The notes beneath the pieces are model-generated. The model had not been told where the DNA came from, made no database searches, and saw only the letters and a program-made list of their open reading frames with translations. Shown in pieces: positions 1 to 8,893 of a stretch of 64,000 nucleotides of DNA. Where the stretch lies: contig NZ_AP018316.1 of the NCBI RefSeq assembly GCF_002368115.1, positions 4,088,666-4,152,665 of the forward strand. The letters are read 5' to 3'. The position numbers and the translations under genes were made by a program. Origin of the DNA: Dolichospermum compactum NIES-806. Its GTDB lineage: Bacteria > Cyanobacteriota > Cyanobacteriia > Cyanobacteriales > Nostocaceae. Numbering within the stretch: the stretch's first letter is position 1; each line of letters opens with the position of its first letter.

Positions 1-642
1 TATTAAATTTCCGAAACTACTAATAATTGGACCGCCACTCATTCCTTGTTGAATATCGCTGGTATAGCCAATTTCATAACCATCTTTTAAACTCGGTTGG
101 GAGATGATTTGTTGTACTTCTCCTGTTGTCAATACTAATTTATCCTCAGATACAGCATATCCTGCGGCCATAACTGGTGTTTCTAAGTTAATATCAAAAG
201 ATGCGATTCTGTCAGCAATTTCTGATGGTAAACAATATTCTTTATTAGATGTAAATTCTAATATGGCTAAATCGAATTTATCAAAGTTAGTATTAGGGAA
301 AATTTTAGCTGCATATTTTTGACCATCGGCTGTGATAATATTGATATTATTAATTCTTCTGACAACGTGGGAATTAGTCACTACTAAATAAGAATTACCT
401 TTTCTCGCGAAAATTGTCCCGGAAGCGCCTCTTTCCTTGTCCCTGACTCTAACTGTAATTTGTTTAGCAATGGTTTGTAATTGTGGGTCTGAATAAATAC
501 CGTTTTCTGGGTCTGCTGGTTGTAATTCGCACGTTGGCGAGGTCTGTGTAAGTAGTTTTGTTGTCTTGGTTTGGGTTTCTATTGCTAACGCGGGATAAGG
601 TAGCAGCAGTAAGCAGGAGATAATAGCGATTTGACGTTTCAT
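1..642 (-). CDS. Secreted trypsin-like serine protease (3' end outside window)
   Basis: The reading frame is open from an ATG at 642 to the left window edge (214 codons), so the C-terminus is missing. Residues 1-20 form a signal peptide ending in PALA, predicting export to the periplasm or outside. The S1 catalytic triad is visible: His92 in VTNSHVV, Asp124 in KFDLAILEF and Ser202 in QQGMSGGP. It resembles the two proteases at 30232-33005, which share the SHVV/NHVV, FDLAxxxF and GxSGGP blocks. The next gene upstream is a COP23 protein on the same strand, the pairing also found at 32-34.5 kb. Target proteins are unknown. The call of family and export is firm; the role is inference. Confidence 0.85.
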   Translation of the reverse strand, partial: MKRQIAIISCLLLLPYPALAIETQTKTTKLLTQTSPTCELQPADPENGIYSDPQLQTIAKQITVRVRDKERGASGTIFARKGNSYLVVTNSHVVRRINNINIITADGQKYAAKIFPNTNFDKFDLAILEFTSNKEYCLPSEIADRIASFDINLETPVMAAGYAVSEDKLVLTTGEVQQIISQPSLKDGYEIGYTSDIQQGMSGGPIISSFGNLI

Positions 643-660
643 GATTAGTTAAATAGTATT

Positions 661-747
661 ATTGGTACGGTTTTCCTCCCTTGTCCACTGTCCTTCCTTG
701 TCCTCCAAGTCTTGCCCTCACGACAATGTAAAATACCTACCCTTGTG
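661..747. repeat. Direct repeat copy 1 of an 87 bp intergenic element
   Basis: Positions 661-747 recur at 915-1001 with, by eye, one difference (tcctccaag against tccttcaag). The first copy continues into a stem at 735-775 (ACCTACCC pairing with GGGTAGGT). Beyond it, 783-833 contains an imperfect reverse complement of 672-710 (GACAAGGA motifs). The whole 643-840 stretch can therefore fold into a long imperfect hairpin, as small non-coding mobile repeats do. There is no convincing gene in 643-1019. Confidence 0.7.
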
Positions 748-775
748 AAGGGGGAGGGTTCTGACAGGGGTAGGT
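735..775. terminator. Stem-loop between protease and COP23 genes
   Basis: ACCTACCC at 735-742 pairs with GGGTAGGT at 768-775 and a T-run follows. It lies inside the repeat, between the COP23 gene and the protease gene that are both read leftwards. It may attenuate read-through, but it may be only the core of the palindromic repeat. Confidence 0.35.
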
Positions 776-914
776 TTTTAATATTATCTGTGAAGGCAGG
801 ACCAGGAAGACAAGGAGGGAAAGTAGACAAGGAAGATTTTATGCAAAAAATGTACTTCGGCTTCGCTCAGTACAAGGTCTGTTGAGCGTCAGTTTTTGTT
901 ACCAATTGTACATT

Positions 915-1001
915 ATTGGTACGGTTTTCCTCCCTTGTCCACTGTCCTTCCTTGTCCTTCAAGTCTTGCCCTCACGACAATGTAAAATACCTACCCTTGT
1001 G
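915..1001. repeat. Direct repeat copy 2 of the 87 bp intergenic element
   Basis: Second copy of 661-747, offset 254 bp. It ends 18 bp before the stop codon of the COP23 gene at 1020, so it sits in that gene's 3' untranslated region. The same-strand duplication suggests local duplication of a dispersed element rather than a coding feature. Confidence 0.7.
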
Positions 1002-1019
1002 AGCGGGTGGGGTATTTTG

Positions 1020-1562
1020 TTATTTAGAGATTTTTCTGAGATATTCACCCAGATTTAAGTAAGTATTTTCACCGGAATTTTGCCAATTTAAGTCTGTACT
1101 TCTACCTTCTCTGATTTCATTAAGTTCAGCTAGAACTGTAGTGGGGTTTACACCTGGCCTGACGCTAAATAAAATATTGTTTTTATTGCATTCACCAGGT
1201 TTAGCCGCACAGATAACTCCCAACCCATTCAACTTACCGGTAGTTAAATAATCTAATCGGCCTTGTTCGTAAAATTGCTGGAATTTTTTACTTACTTGTT
1301 GACAGCGTCTTTTAGGAGTCCATTCGCTACTGGGAAAGGAGTCAGATTTCCAAGCAATTATGGGTACATAAGGGTTAGGTTTTTTGTCGGGAACGAAGGC
1401 CATGGTAGTGGGAACTTTTCCCGTATTACCTTGGTAAGAAATTGAACGACAAGCAAAACTAACTTCTTGCTTGGGAATCTCTTGACTCAAACCGGGGTTA
1501 ACACTCAGGGTAACTGTCAATGCGGTGAATGCTAAGACACTAGTTAATGCTGGTAGTTGCAT
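1020..1562 (-). CDS. COP23 domain protein, secreted
   Basis: 180 residues. A signal peptide (residues 1-26, cleaved after GLSQ or nearby) is followed by one COP23 domain: VSFACRSI near the start, then PIIAW and RCQQVSKKF, then VICAA and LFSV. The conserved cysteines sit in FACR, RCQQV, VICAA and GECNKN. COP23 is named for a 23 kDa circadian-oscillating cyanobacterial protein of unknown biochemical role. The two COP23 proteins at 33135-34567 share PVIIW, RCQIV, VICVV and TLFT at the same places. Start ATG at 1562 gives a complete signal peptide. The neighbour downstream on the same strand is the trypsin-like protease. Confidence 0.85.
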   Translation of the reverse strand: MQLPALTSVLAFTALTVTLSVNPGLSQEIPKQEVSFACRSISYQGNTGKVPTTMAFVPDKKPNPYVPIIAWKSDSFPSSEWTPKRRCQQVSKKFQQFYEQGRLDYLTTGKLNGLGVICAAKPGECNKNNILFSVRPGVNPTTVLAELNEIREGRSTDLNWQNSGENTYLNLGEYLRKISK

Positions 1563-1861
1563 AATGCTTGACCTTTGATTACTGAATTTTGGTGATTATG
1601 GCGCTACTTTTTTTAAACTTTATAGGTGTTGGTGAGTGAAAATATGAATTTTTCTCACGCAGAGGCGCAGAGGCGCGGAGTTTGAGACATGGAATTTTTG
1701 ATTTTCATGTCTCAATTCAGCAAGGCTACTTGATACACACATAACTGATTGTATACTAATTTTTTGAAAATATTCAGATGTTTACTTAGAAGTTAATTTT
1801 ATGATACAATCCGATTTGATGGATTAACACTGTAACTATATCATGTACTATTTTATCTATC
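1563..1861. other. Divergent intergenic region, COP23 / kinase
   Basis: 299 bp between divergent genes, so it should contain both promoters. At 1657-1680 is the dispersed cyanobacterial repeat built from GCAGAGGCGC units, seen in opposite orientation at 11976-11992. The motif CATGTACTATT occurs twice at 1842 and 1861, the second overlapping the kinase start. No small gene is apparent. Confidence 0.5.
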
Positions 1862-2785
1862 ATGTACTATTGTACCCGACCCCACTGCCCTAGTCCCGAA
1901 AACCGTTTTCCCGACTCTCCAGATTCTCATACTAAGTCGGGAATATTCTGTCAAGCTTGTGGAATGCCCCTAATATTAAAGGGGAGAAAGGGACATTATC
2001 AAACTATTAAACCTTTGGGGAAAGGAGGATTTGGTGCTACTTTTCAAGCTATTGATTTAGATTCTGTGAATCAGCGTCAATGTGTGATCAAACGATTGAA
2101 TATTAATGACAACCCGGAAATTGCTGACAAACTTGTTGAAGGAATCAAAGCAGCTTTTGATCGAGAAGCTCAGGCTTTAGAATTTTTAGGTGATAATAGC
2201 GGGAATATTCCCACTTTATATGATTATTTTTCCTTGACCGCTCCTGCTTTTGGTCAACAAGAAGAGCTTGAGTTTAAATATTTAGTACAACAATATATCC
2301 AAGGTGAAGATCTATCTCAGGAACTCAGAAGAAAAGGTCGTTTTTCCGAAACAGAGACTTTAGATTTTTTAAAGCAAATTTTACCGATTTTACAATTTAT
2401 TCATGACCAAAATTCTATCCATCGAGATATTAAACCCAGTAATATTGTTAGAGAAACAGCAACACAAAAACTATTTTTAATTGATTTTGGGGCGGTGAAA
2501 CAAGTTGTTTCTGGTGAAACAAATATAAAAAAATCTCTACCTATTTTTACAAAAGTATACGCTTCTCCTGAACAAAGACCTGAAGAAAGAAGAATAGGAG
2601 AAATTTATCCGTCTAGTGATTTATATAGTTTGGCTGTTACTTGTCTGGAGTTAGTCACAGGTACAACTCCCGTTGATTACCTTGACAATAATTACCAAAA
2701 TTGGCGACAACAAGCTAGTAGAATTATTCTAAGTACAGGACAAAAAATTGAGAGAGAGAAGAAAGTCGTCATATTTCAAATCTAA
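1862..2785 (+). pseudogene. 4-Cys Ser/Thr protein kinase, 5' part, interrupted by an IS element
   Basis: Native coding runs 1862-2728; codons 2729-2785 are read into the insertion sequence. Four cysteines (C4, C9, C30, C33) make an N-terminal zinc-ribbon-like motif common in cyanobacterial kinases. The kinase domain follows: glycine loop GKGGFG (53-58), Lys77 in VIKRL, Glu102, HRDIKPSN with Asp189, and DFG at 208-210. All catalytic residues are present, so the fragment ends in the C-lobe. Removing 2729-3890 restores an open frame of about 540 codons with the 3' part at 3891-4646. The start at 1862 has no clear ribosome binding site. A truncated polypeptide missing the last kinase helices and the membrane segment is probably inactive, but that is inference. 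Confidence 0.88.
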
Positions 2786-3790
2786 ATCAGTAACAAGAGA
2801 ACGCAGATAATCTAAACCGTAACGAAAAACACTTTTAGCAAAACGTCCATGTTTCTTGATTTTGATAGGTTGGTGTTGATGCAACCATTCTCCAGTCTTG
2901 ACAGCCCAACACATAGCTAATGACAGTAAAGCTAAGAGCTTACTCAATCGGTTAGAATCAATAAAATGTGTAGATTCCAAGCAAAAACCACGAGTTTTAA
3001 ACATACCGAACAAAGTTTCAATCCCCCAACGACGGCCATAGTCAGCAATTATGGTTTGGGGAGAAGTATCAGAAATCACGATTAATAACTTGCCATCATC
3101 AAGACGTAAACCAGCTACATAAACTGAACGACCCCAGACCCAACGACGAGTAGATAAAACCTGAGATTCACCCGCAGCCAGATGAGCAAAAATGACGCTA
3201 CCTGGAAGAGTCTTTTCTGTATCACTAATTAAATCAGTGTGACGAATCCTGATTCGGAATGGAATATTTGGTTCAAGCAGTAAATAACTTAACCATTCTG
3301 CCCCCACGAATTCTCTGTCAGCACTGATATAGTCAACTTGTGCATCTGGGAACAGTTGTCCAAATCGGTCAAGTAAATCCATTCGTTCATCCGTGTTGGA
3401 GTTACCTTTCTTCTCCAATATCTGCCAAACTAGGGGGTAAGCGACACCATTATGTACTACTCCCAACATGAGGATATTTAACCATATTTGACCAAAACGC
3501 CATTCAGTCCGGTCAATACTTAACACCCAAGGCTGGGGAATGTTCATGATTTTTACAATCATTTTCGCTATGACTGCATAATCTATATCAAAATCTCGGA
3601 AAAATCTTTGCAACCGTTTGTAATTGGATTCGTTTTTAGCACAGTTGCGAAAACCAGTTGCTAATTCTACCAAGTTCACTGTCTTTACTCTTAATAAAGA
3701 TATTAAAAATAACGCTAAAAAGCTTAGACGCGCTCCATGCCATTCCAAATGTGGTTTTAGTGTGTCTCGTAATAGGTTAATCTGGTTCAT
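2729..3790 (-). CDS. IS4-family DDE transposase
   Basis: About 353 residues from the ATG at 3790 (MNQINLLRDTLKPH); an in-frame ATG at 3850 would add 20 residues but does not look like the family N-terminus. The DDE triad fits: first Asp in LSIDRTEWRFG, second Asp in SADREFVG, and Glu in the IS4 signature Y-(2)-R-(3)-E-(6)-K, read exactly as YGRRWGIETLFGMFK. The protein cuts and inserts the surrounding element. The frame has no internal stop, and the element is likely young and possibly active. The last codons (FLSCT, stop) lie within the terminal inverted repeat. Confidence 0.93.
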   Translation of the reverse strand: MNQINLLRDTLKPHLEWHGARLSFLALFLISLLRVKTVNLVELATGFRNCAKNESNYKRLQRFFRDFDIDYAVIAKMIVKIMNIPQPWVLSIDRTEWRFGQIWLNILMLGVVHNGVAYPLVWQILEKKGNSNTDERMDLLDRFGQLFPDAQVDYISADREFVGAEWLSYLLLEPNIPFRIRIRHTDLISDTEKTLPGSVIFAHLAAGESQVLSTRRWVWGRSVYVAGLRLDDGKLLIVISDTSPQTIIADYGRRWGIETLFGMFKTRGFCLESTHFIDSNRLSKLLALLSLAMCWAVKTGEWLHQHQPIKIKKHGRFAKSVFRYGLDYLRSLVTDLDLKYDDFLLSLNFLSCT

Positions 3791-3881
3791 AGGGGTTTCT
3801 TTGATTGTGTGGTAACTTTCTATGAAACCCTTTCTCTGTTTCCTTTGCAAGCTTTTTCTCTATTTTTTGTCCTGTACAGAG
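2729..3881 (-). mobile_element. IS4-family insertion sequence, 1,153 bp
   Basis: The ends form imperfect inverted repeats of about 30 bp sharing the block GTACAGGACAAAAAAT (2733-2748, and as its complement 3862-3877). The 9 bp target AGAATTATT occurs directly on both sides (2720-2728 and 3882-3890). One transposase gene fills the element and its stop codon lies in the outermost three bases of the left end. Deleting 2729-3890 rejoins the kinase in frame, so the borders are certain to within a base or two. Confidence 0.92.
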
Positions 3882-3890
3882 AGAATTATT

Positions 3891-4646
3891 AGCTCTTCTC
3901 TAGCTAATATTTTAGATAAAATGCTCAAGATTAACCCTAGACACCGGTTTCAGTCAGCAGCAGAAGTTATGACGGCTGTAAATGAATCTCGAATAACTAC
4001 ACCACCGACTGAACCAACGACAATTATTGATAAACAATTTAAAATATTTATTGATAAAAAACTTAAAACATTACAACCTTTACTGATCAAATCGGTGTTT
4101 TTGATATTTCCAATAATTGTTGGTGTGATAGGTGTTAATAGTTATTTGCAACCACCAATTAACGTAGTAGAATATGCAAAATCTGGGATTAAGTTTAAAT
4201 ATCCTAAAAATTGGCAAGAAACGCCAGTCATAGATAAATTAACGCGAATTGTCCCGAAAAATACGATTTCATCTTCTCTAACTCCAGAATTTTTTATCAC
4301 TATAGATGAGTTATTCCATTCGGAAACTTTGGCAGATTATACTCAGTTTTCTATCCGACAAATTGAAGCATTAGGACAAAATGCGAAAATTATCAAATCT
4401 GGACAAATACAACTTGGTGAAACACAAGGTTATCAAGTAGTTTATGAAGGCAGAGATAATATCCACAAGGTAAATTTCCAAGAAATGCAAGTATGGATTG
4501 TTAATGATAAAAAAGCCTATATTCTCACCTATCGCGCTGAAAATAAATCCTATCCAGAGTTTGCGAAAACTGTGGAAGACACCATAATTAAATCCTTTAG
4601 ACTGGAAAAATCTACATCTGAAAAACCCACAAGTCCAATCTGGTAA
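3891..4646 (+). pseudogene. 4-Cys Ser/Thr protein kinase, 3' part
   Basis: Continues the kinase after the IS and its target duplicate (3882-3890): SSSLANILDKMLKINPRHRF is the last part of the kinase C-lobe. A single membrane segment follows (about FLIFPIIVGVIGVNSYL, near 4098-4150). Then comes an extracytoplasmic domain of roughly 150 residues beginning VVEYAKSGIKFKYPKNW, whose pattern resembles PsbP/Mog1-like folds. An ATG-started frame from 3822 runs in from the IS, but those first codons belong to the transposon. The arrangement kinase-membrane-PsbP-like suggests a membrane-anchored sensor kinase before disruption. The PsbP-like call is tentative; the continuity with 1862-2728 is clear. 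Confidence 0.85.
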
Positions 4647-4769
4647 TTAAGAGGATGTTTGAAAAGTCGTATCCCGTAATTTTCATCACATTGTTACCCC
4701 CCTTTCCCCTTATAAAGCTACGGTGTACACACAAGTTATCGAATCACCATTATTCCTTAAATTACCCCA

Positions 4770-4891
4770 CCCTTACGCAAGTTTCACACCAAAAATCTGT
4801 TGTAGGGTGCTTTACTACTGCATAAATCCTGGAAATAAACAGATTGTTGATATCTGACGCACCCTACCAATGTGCCAGTTGCGTAAGTCCT
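4770..4891. repeat. Small inverted-repeat element related to the 198 bp elements
   Basis: The ends CCTTACGCAA (4771-4780) and TTGCGTAAGTCC (4879-4890) are inverted repeats, and inside are TAGGGTGC and GCACCCTAC (about 4803 and 4859). Both the terminal GGACTTACGCA type and the internal GTAGGGTGCGTC/GACGCACCCTAC motif also occur in the elements at 8569-8766 and 19706-19903. It is shorter and more diverged. The rest of the 4647-5026 gap holds no gene; the clpB promoter must lie at about 4892-5026. Confidence 0.55.
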
Positions 4892-5026
4892 GTTAACAAC
4901 TGACAACTTATTACTCCACATTGGGCAATAATACTACACTTTAAAGATGTGAAGACCGATCTAGCTATTCTGCCAAATATTTTTACAATGATCTTATTAG
5001 ACAGTAGTTTGTTATTCTAAAAGCTT

Positions 5027-7645
5027 ATGCAGCCGACTAACCCCAATCAATTTACAGAAAAAGCCTGGGAAGCGATCGCTCATACCCCCGATGTCGCTAA
5101 ACAATATCAGCAACAGCAGCTAGAAAGTGAACACCTGATGAAAGGGTTGCTGGAACAGGAAGGACTGGCCAGTGCCATTTTTACCAAAGCTGGGACAAGT
5201 TTGCAAAAAGTTCGCGATCGCACCGAGCAATTTATCCAACGTCAACCGAAGGTATCCGGTGCTAGTGCTTCTGTTTATTTAGGACGCAGTTTAGATACAT
5301 TATTAGATCGGGCAGAAAAATATCGTCAAGAATTTAAAGACGAATTTATTTCTATTGAACATTTGCTGTTAGGTTACGCCAAAGATGATCGGTTTGGCAA
5401 GAGTTTACTGCAAGAATTCGGTTTAGATGAAAACAAACTCAAAAATATTATCAAAGAAATTCGAGGGAAACAAAAAGTGACTGACCAAAATCCAGAAGGT
5501 AAATATCAATCACTGGAGAAGTACGGACGTGATCTCACAGAAGCCGCCCGCAAAGGTCAACTAGACCCTGTAATCGGTCGTGATGATGAAATTAGACGTA
5601 CAGTACAAATTCTCTCCCGCAGAACCAAAAATAACCCGGTTTTAATTGGTGAACCTGGAGTGGGGAAAACTGCGATCGCCGAAGGGTTAGCACAGCGCAT
5701 TGTGGCGGGTGATGTTCCCCAATCTCTTAAAGATCGCAAACTCATCAGTTTAGATATGGGGGCTTTAATTGCGGGAGCAAAATTCCGAGGTGAATTTGAA
5801 GAACGTCTCAAAGCCGTATTAAAAGAAGTCACCGAATCCGGTGGGAATATTGTCTTATTTATTGATGAAATTCATACCGTTGTCGGTGCAGGTGCAAGTC
5901 AAGGGGCGATGGATGCGGGAAACTTATTAAAACCGATGTTAGCACGGGGTGAATTACGCTGCATTGGGGCGACAACTTTAGATGAATATCGCAAATATTT
6001 GGAAAAAGATGCCGCTTTAGAAAGACGCTTTCAGCAAGTTTATGTAGATCAGCCCAACGTTCAAGATACAATTTCTATTTTACGCGGTTTGAAAGAACGT
6101 TATGAAGTCCATCATGGGGTGAGAATTTCTGATAGTTCTCTCGTCGCTGCGGCCACTCTCTCTAATCGTTATATTAGCGATCGCTTTCTCCCCGATAAAG
6201 CCATTGATTTAGTAGACGAAGCCGCTGCTAGACTGAAAATGGAGATTACATCCAAACCCGAAGAACTGGACGAAATAGATCGGAAAATCCTGCAATTAGA
6301 AATGGAAAAACTCTCTTTACAAAAAGAAAGTGATCTCGCTTCCCGTGAACGGTTAGAAAGATTAGAAAAAGAACTCGCTGACCTCAAAGAAGATCAAAGA
6401 ACTCTTAGCACACAATGGCAATCTGAAAAAGGGATTATCACCAAAATTCAATCTATTAAAGAAGAAATTGACCGAGTTAATTTAGAAATTCAACAAACCG
6501 AAAGAAACTACGATCTTAACCGGGCTGCGGAATTGAAATATGGTAAACTCACAGACTTACATCGGCAATTACAAGCCGTAGAAACTGAACTTTCCCAAAC
6601 TCAAAAAACCGGGAAATCATTATTACGGGAAGAAGTTACAGAAGCGGACATTGCCGAAATTATTTCTAAATGGACAGGCATTCCCCTCAATAAACTAGTC
6701 GAATCAGAAAAAGAAAAACTCCTGCATTTAGAAGATGAATTACATCATCGGGTTATCGGTCAACAAGAAGCCGTTACCGCCGTCGCTGATGCCATTCAAC
6801 GTTCTCGCGCTGGACTTTCTGACCCCAACCGTCCCATAGCTAGTTTTGTCTTCCTTGGTCCAACCGGTGTCGGTAAAACTGAACTAGCGAAAGCCTTAGC
6901 GGCTTATATGTTTGACACAGAGGAAGCTTTGGTGCGGATTGATATGTCAGAATACATGGATAAGCACAACGTTTCTCGACTAATCGGTGCGCCTCCCGGT
7001 TATGTGGGTTATGAAGAAGGAGGACAATTAACTGAAGCTATTCGTCGTCGTCCCTACGCGGTAATTTTATTCGACGAAATTGAAAAAGCCCACCCCGACG
7101 TATTTAATATTTTCCTGCAAATCCTCGATGATGGTCGGGTGACAGATGCCCAAGGTCGCACAGTAGACTTTAAAAATAGTATCATCATCATGACCAGTAA
7201 CATTGGTTCTCAATATATCCTAGATATATCTGGAGATGATAGCCGTTACGATGAAATGCGGAATCGGGTGATGGAAGCAATGCGAAATAGTTTCCGTCCA
7301 GAGTTCTTAAACCGTCTGGATGAACTAATTATTTTCCACAGTTTACAAAAATCGGAATTGCGGAATATTGTCCAGTTACAGGTAGATAGGTTAAGACAAA
7401 GATTAACTGACCGGAAAATGTCTTTGAAATTATCTAGTTCTGCTCTTGACTTTTTAGCAGAAGTCGGGTATGATCCCGTTTTTGGTGCAAGACCATTAAA
7501 AAGAGCAATTCAGCGGGAACTAGAAACCCAAATAGCTAAAGCCATTTTACGCGGTGATTTCAGCGACGGTGACACCATTTTTGTAGATGTCCAAAATGAG
7601 CGCCTTTCCTTTAATCGTTTACCCGCAGAGGTGTTTACGGGTTAG
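5027..7645 (+). CDS. clpB: ATP-dependent disaggregase ClpB
   Basis: 872 residues, the normal ClpB length. Order of parts: Clp N-domain repeats (1-150), first AAA+ module with Walker A GEPGVGKT (208-215) and Walker B VLFIDEIHT, the long coiled-coil middle domain (about 400-530, rich in Glu/Lys/Leu), then the second AAA+ module with Walker A GPTGVGKT (611-618) and the C-terminal D2-small domain. The middle domain separates ClpB from ClpA/ClpC. The IGF/LGF ClpP-binding loop of ClpA/X/C is not seen, so it should work with DnaK/DnaJ to dissolve aggregates in the cytoplasm. Cyanobacteria often have two ClpB genes; which paralog this is cannot be told here. No CIRCE element was seen upstream. Confidence 0.97.
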   Translation: MQPTNPNQFTEKAWEAIAHTPDVAKQYQQQQLESEHLMKGLLEQEGLASAIFTKAGTSLQKVRDRTEQFIQRQPKVSGASASVYLGRSLDTLLDRAEKYRQEFKDEFISIEHLLLGYAKDDRFGKSLLQEFGLDENKLKNIIKEIRGKQKVTDQNPEGKYQSLEKYGRDLTEAARKGQLDPVIGRDDEIRRTVQILSRRTKNNPVLIGEPGVGKTAIAEGLAQRIVAGDVPQSLKDRKLISLDMGALIAGAKFRGEFEERLKAVLKEVTESGGNIVLFIDEIHTVVGAGASQGAMDAGNLLKPMLARGELRCIGATTLDEYRKYLEKDAALERRFQQVYVDQPNVQDTISILRGLKERYEVHHGVRISDSSLVAAATLSNRYISDRFLPDKAIDLVDEAAARLKMEITSKPEELDEIDRKILQLEMEKLSLQKESDLASRERLERLEKELADLKEDQRTLSTQWQSEKGIITKIQSIKEEIDRVNLEIQQTERNYDLNRAAELKYGKLTDLHRQLQAVETELSQTQKTGKSLLREEVTEADIAEIISKWTGIPLNKLVESEKEKLLHLEDELHHRVIGQQEAVTAVADAIQRSRAGLSDPNRPIASFVFLGPTGVGKTELAKALAAYMFDTEEALVRIDMSEYMDKHNVSRLIGAPPGYVGYEEGGQLTEAIRRRPYAVILFDEIEKAHPDVFNIFLQILDDGRVTDAQGRTVDFKNSIIIMTSNIGSQYILDISGDDSRYDEMRNRVMEAMRNSFRPEFLNRLDELIIFHSLQKSELRNIVQLQVDRLRQRLTDRKMSLKLSSSALDFLAEVGYDPVFGARPLKRAIQRELETQIAKAILRGDFSDGDTIFVDVQNERLSFNRLPAEVFTG

Positions 7646-7669
7646 AGAATCAGTCCCTTCAAGTTAGCC

Positions 7670-7716
7670 AGGGAATAAATTCCCTGTCTAAAAGCTAAAG
7701 TCGGTTAAAACCGACT
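7670..7716. terminator. Two stem-loops after clpB
   Basis: AGGGAATAAATTCCCT (7670-7685) and AGTCGGTTAAAACCGACT (7699-7716) are perfect small hairpins just after the clpB stop. The second is a common dispersed cyanobacterial repeat around CTAAAGTCGGTTTTAACCGAC. They may end clpB transcription; the T-run is weak. Confidence 0.45.
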
Positions 7717-7831
7717 ACTTTTGCGTAAATAGGATAATTTTTGATTTTGAGTTAACCAGAGTGGGTTTTAACGTACTTTAGCTAAATTGGTAAAAGACAT
7801 AATTTGAGAAGTATTAAAAAAAGGAAAAATT

Positions 7832-8404
7832 ATGCAATCTCCTCTTTACCTGTTCTCTGTGGCAGAATATCTAGAATTAGAACAATCTAGCGATATTCGT
7901 CATGAATATTTTGCAGGTGAAGTCTTTGCTATGGCTGGAGGTAGTAAAGAACATAACATAATTACTCTCAATATTGCTAGTAGACTACGTTCTGGATTAC
8001 GGGGTAGTTCCTGTAATGTTTTCATGTCTGACATGAAAGTGAAAATAAATTTAGCCAATGATAATAAAACTATATTTTACTATCCTGATGTGGTAGTCAG
8101 TTGTGACACTGAAGATCAAGACCGTTATTTTTTGAATTATCCTTGTTTAATTATCGAAGTGCTATCACCAAGTACGGAAACTATAGATAGACGGGAAAAA
8201 CTGGTAAATTACCGCAGTTTAGCAAGTTTAAAAGAATATGTTTTAATTTCTCAAAATGAAATCAAGGTAGAAGTTTATCGTCAAGATGAAAAAGGAAATT
8301 GGACTATACAAACTTTGATTAATGGGGATGATAAATTACATTTAGATTCCGTTGGATTAATTTTAGAAATGACAAATATATACGAAGATATTATCAATAT
8401 TTAA
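7832..8404 (+). CDS. Uma2-family (DUF820) putative endonuclease
   Basis: 190 residues. The Uma2 pattern is plain: YLELEQ and RHEYFAGEVFAMAGGSKEHN near the start, YYPDVVVSC, then IIEVLSPSTETIDRREKL and LKEYVLIS. The PD-(D/E)XK-like residues are Asp of YYPDVVV and Glu of IIEVLSPST. This family is hugely expanded in cyanobacteria and its members are often found as solo genes; the real substrate is unknown. A strong AAGGAAAAATT ribosome site precedes the ATG. A paralog lies at 51963-52616. It stands alone between clpB and a repeat-filled gap. Confidence 0.88.
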   Translation: MQSPLYLFSVAEYLELEQSSDIRHEYFAGEVFAMAGGSKEHNIITLNIASRLRSGLRGSSCNVFMSDMKVKINLANDNKTIFYYPDVVVSCDTEDQDRYFLNYPCLIIEVLSPSTETIDRREKLVNYRSLASLKEYVLISQNEIKVEVYRQDEKGNWTIQTLINGDDKLHLDSVGLILEMTNIYEDIINI

Positions 8405-8461
8405 TTTTTTAATTTAGAAAGGTTTTAAATTTAGGGAAGTTAAATAGGAGTTCGCTTTGAC

Positions 8462-8561
8462 TATAGCGGTTCTCGATTGAGTGAGATACAAGAACCCCAA
8501 CCCCCTCCCCGCAAGCGATGAGGGGGCTATGATGTATCTCATGCAAGTGCATACCGCTATA
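8462..8561. repeat. 100 bp palindromic element (MITE-like)
   Basis: Left arm 8462-8489 starts TATAGCGGTTCTCG and right arm 8534-8561 ends GCATACCGCTATA; GTGAGATAC pairs with GTATCTCAT inside. The loop contains a GGGG/CCCC-rich stretch. TA lies at both ends, as expected for a TA-duplicating element. It sits immediately before the 198 bp element, within the 8405-8893 gap, which otherwise holds no gene. Confidence 0.65.
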
Positions 8562-8568
8562 TACTATA

Positions 8569-8766
8569 GGACTTACGCACGCTCACTAATTTACCATGAT
8601 ATGAATGAAGGAAATTGCGTCGTTTTCGGCTTTGGGAATAACTTATTGAGTAGGGTGCGTCAGATAGAGGGAATCTGTTTTTTTGTCAAAATATCGTGTC
8701 TGACGCACCCTACAAGGGATAAAATTTACGTCACATATTTGGGGAATCTTGTCAATGCGTAAATCC
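8569..8766. mobile_element. 198 bp non-coding MITE, copy 1, TA-flanked
   Basis: Terminal inverted repeats GGACTTACGCA and TGCGTAAATCC, with TA immediately outside each end (8567-8568 and 8767-8768), the target duplication of IS630/Tc1-mariner relatives. A second internal inverted pair is TAGGGTGCGTCAGA and TCTGACGCACCCTA. The reverse complement occurs at 19706-19903, again 198 bp and TA-flanked, with one mismatch by eye. It has no coding capacity, so it would be moved by a transposase encoded elsewhere. Confidence 0.85.
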
Positions 8767-8893
8767 TATTTTGTTAGGATTAGTTAGCTTTTTTGTATCG
8801 GAAAATAACCCAATCCCCAACTTATACCCCATCCATTTTGAAACATTGAGTTTTCGCCACAGAAAAAACTATAGGTTTCAATTTAGACGGGGT

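Noticed and set aside
645..830. 61-codon minus-strand frame before the protease
   Set aside because: It is entirely within the long imperfect hairpin repeat, with no homology or ribosome site.
8481..8762. 93-codon plus-strand frame
   Set aside because: It lies across two palindromic mobile elements and is an accidental translation of them.
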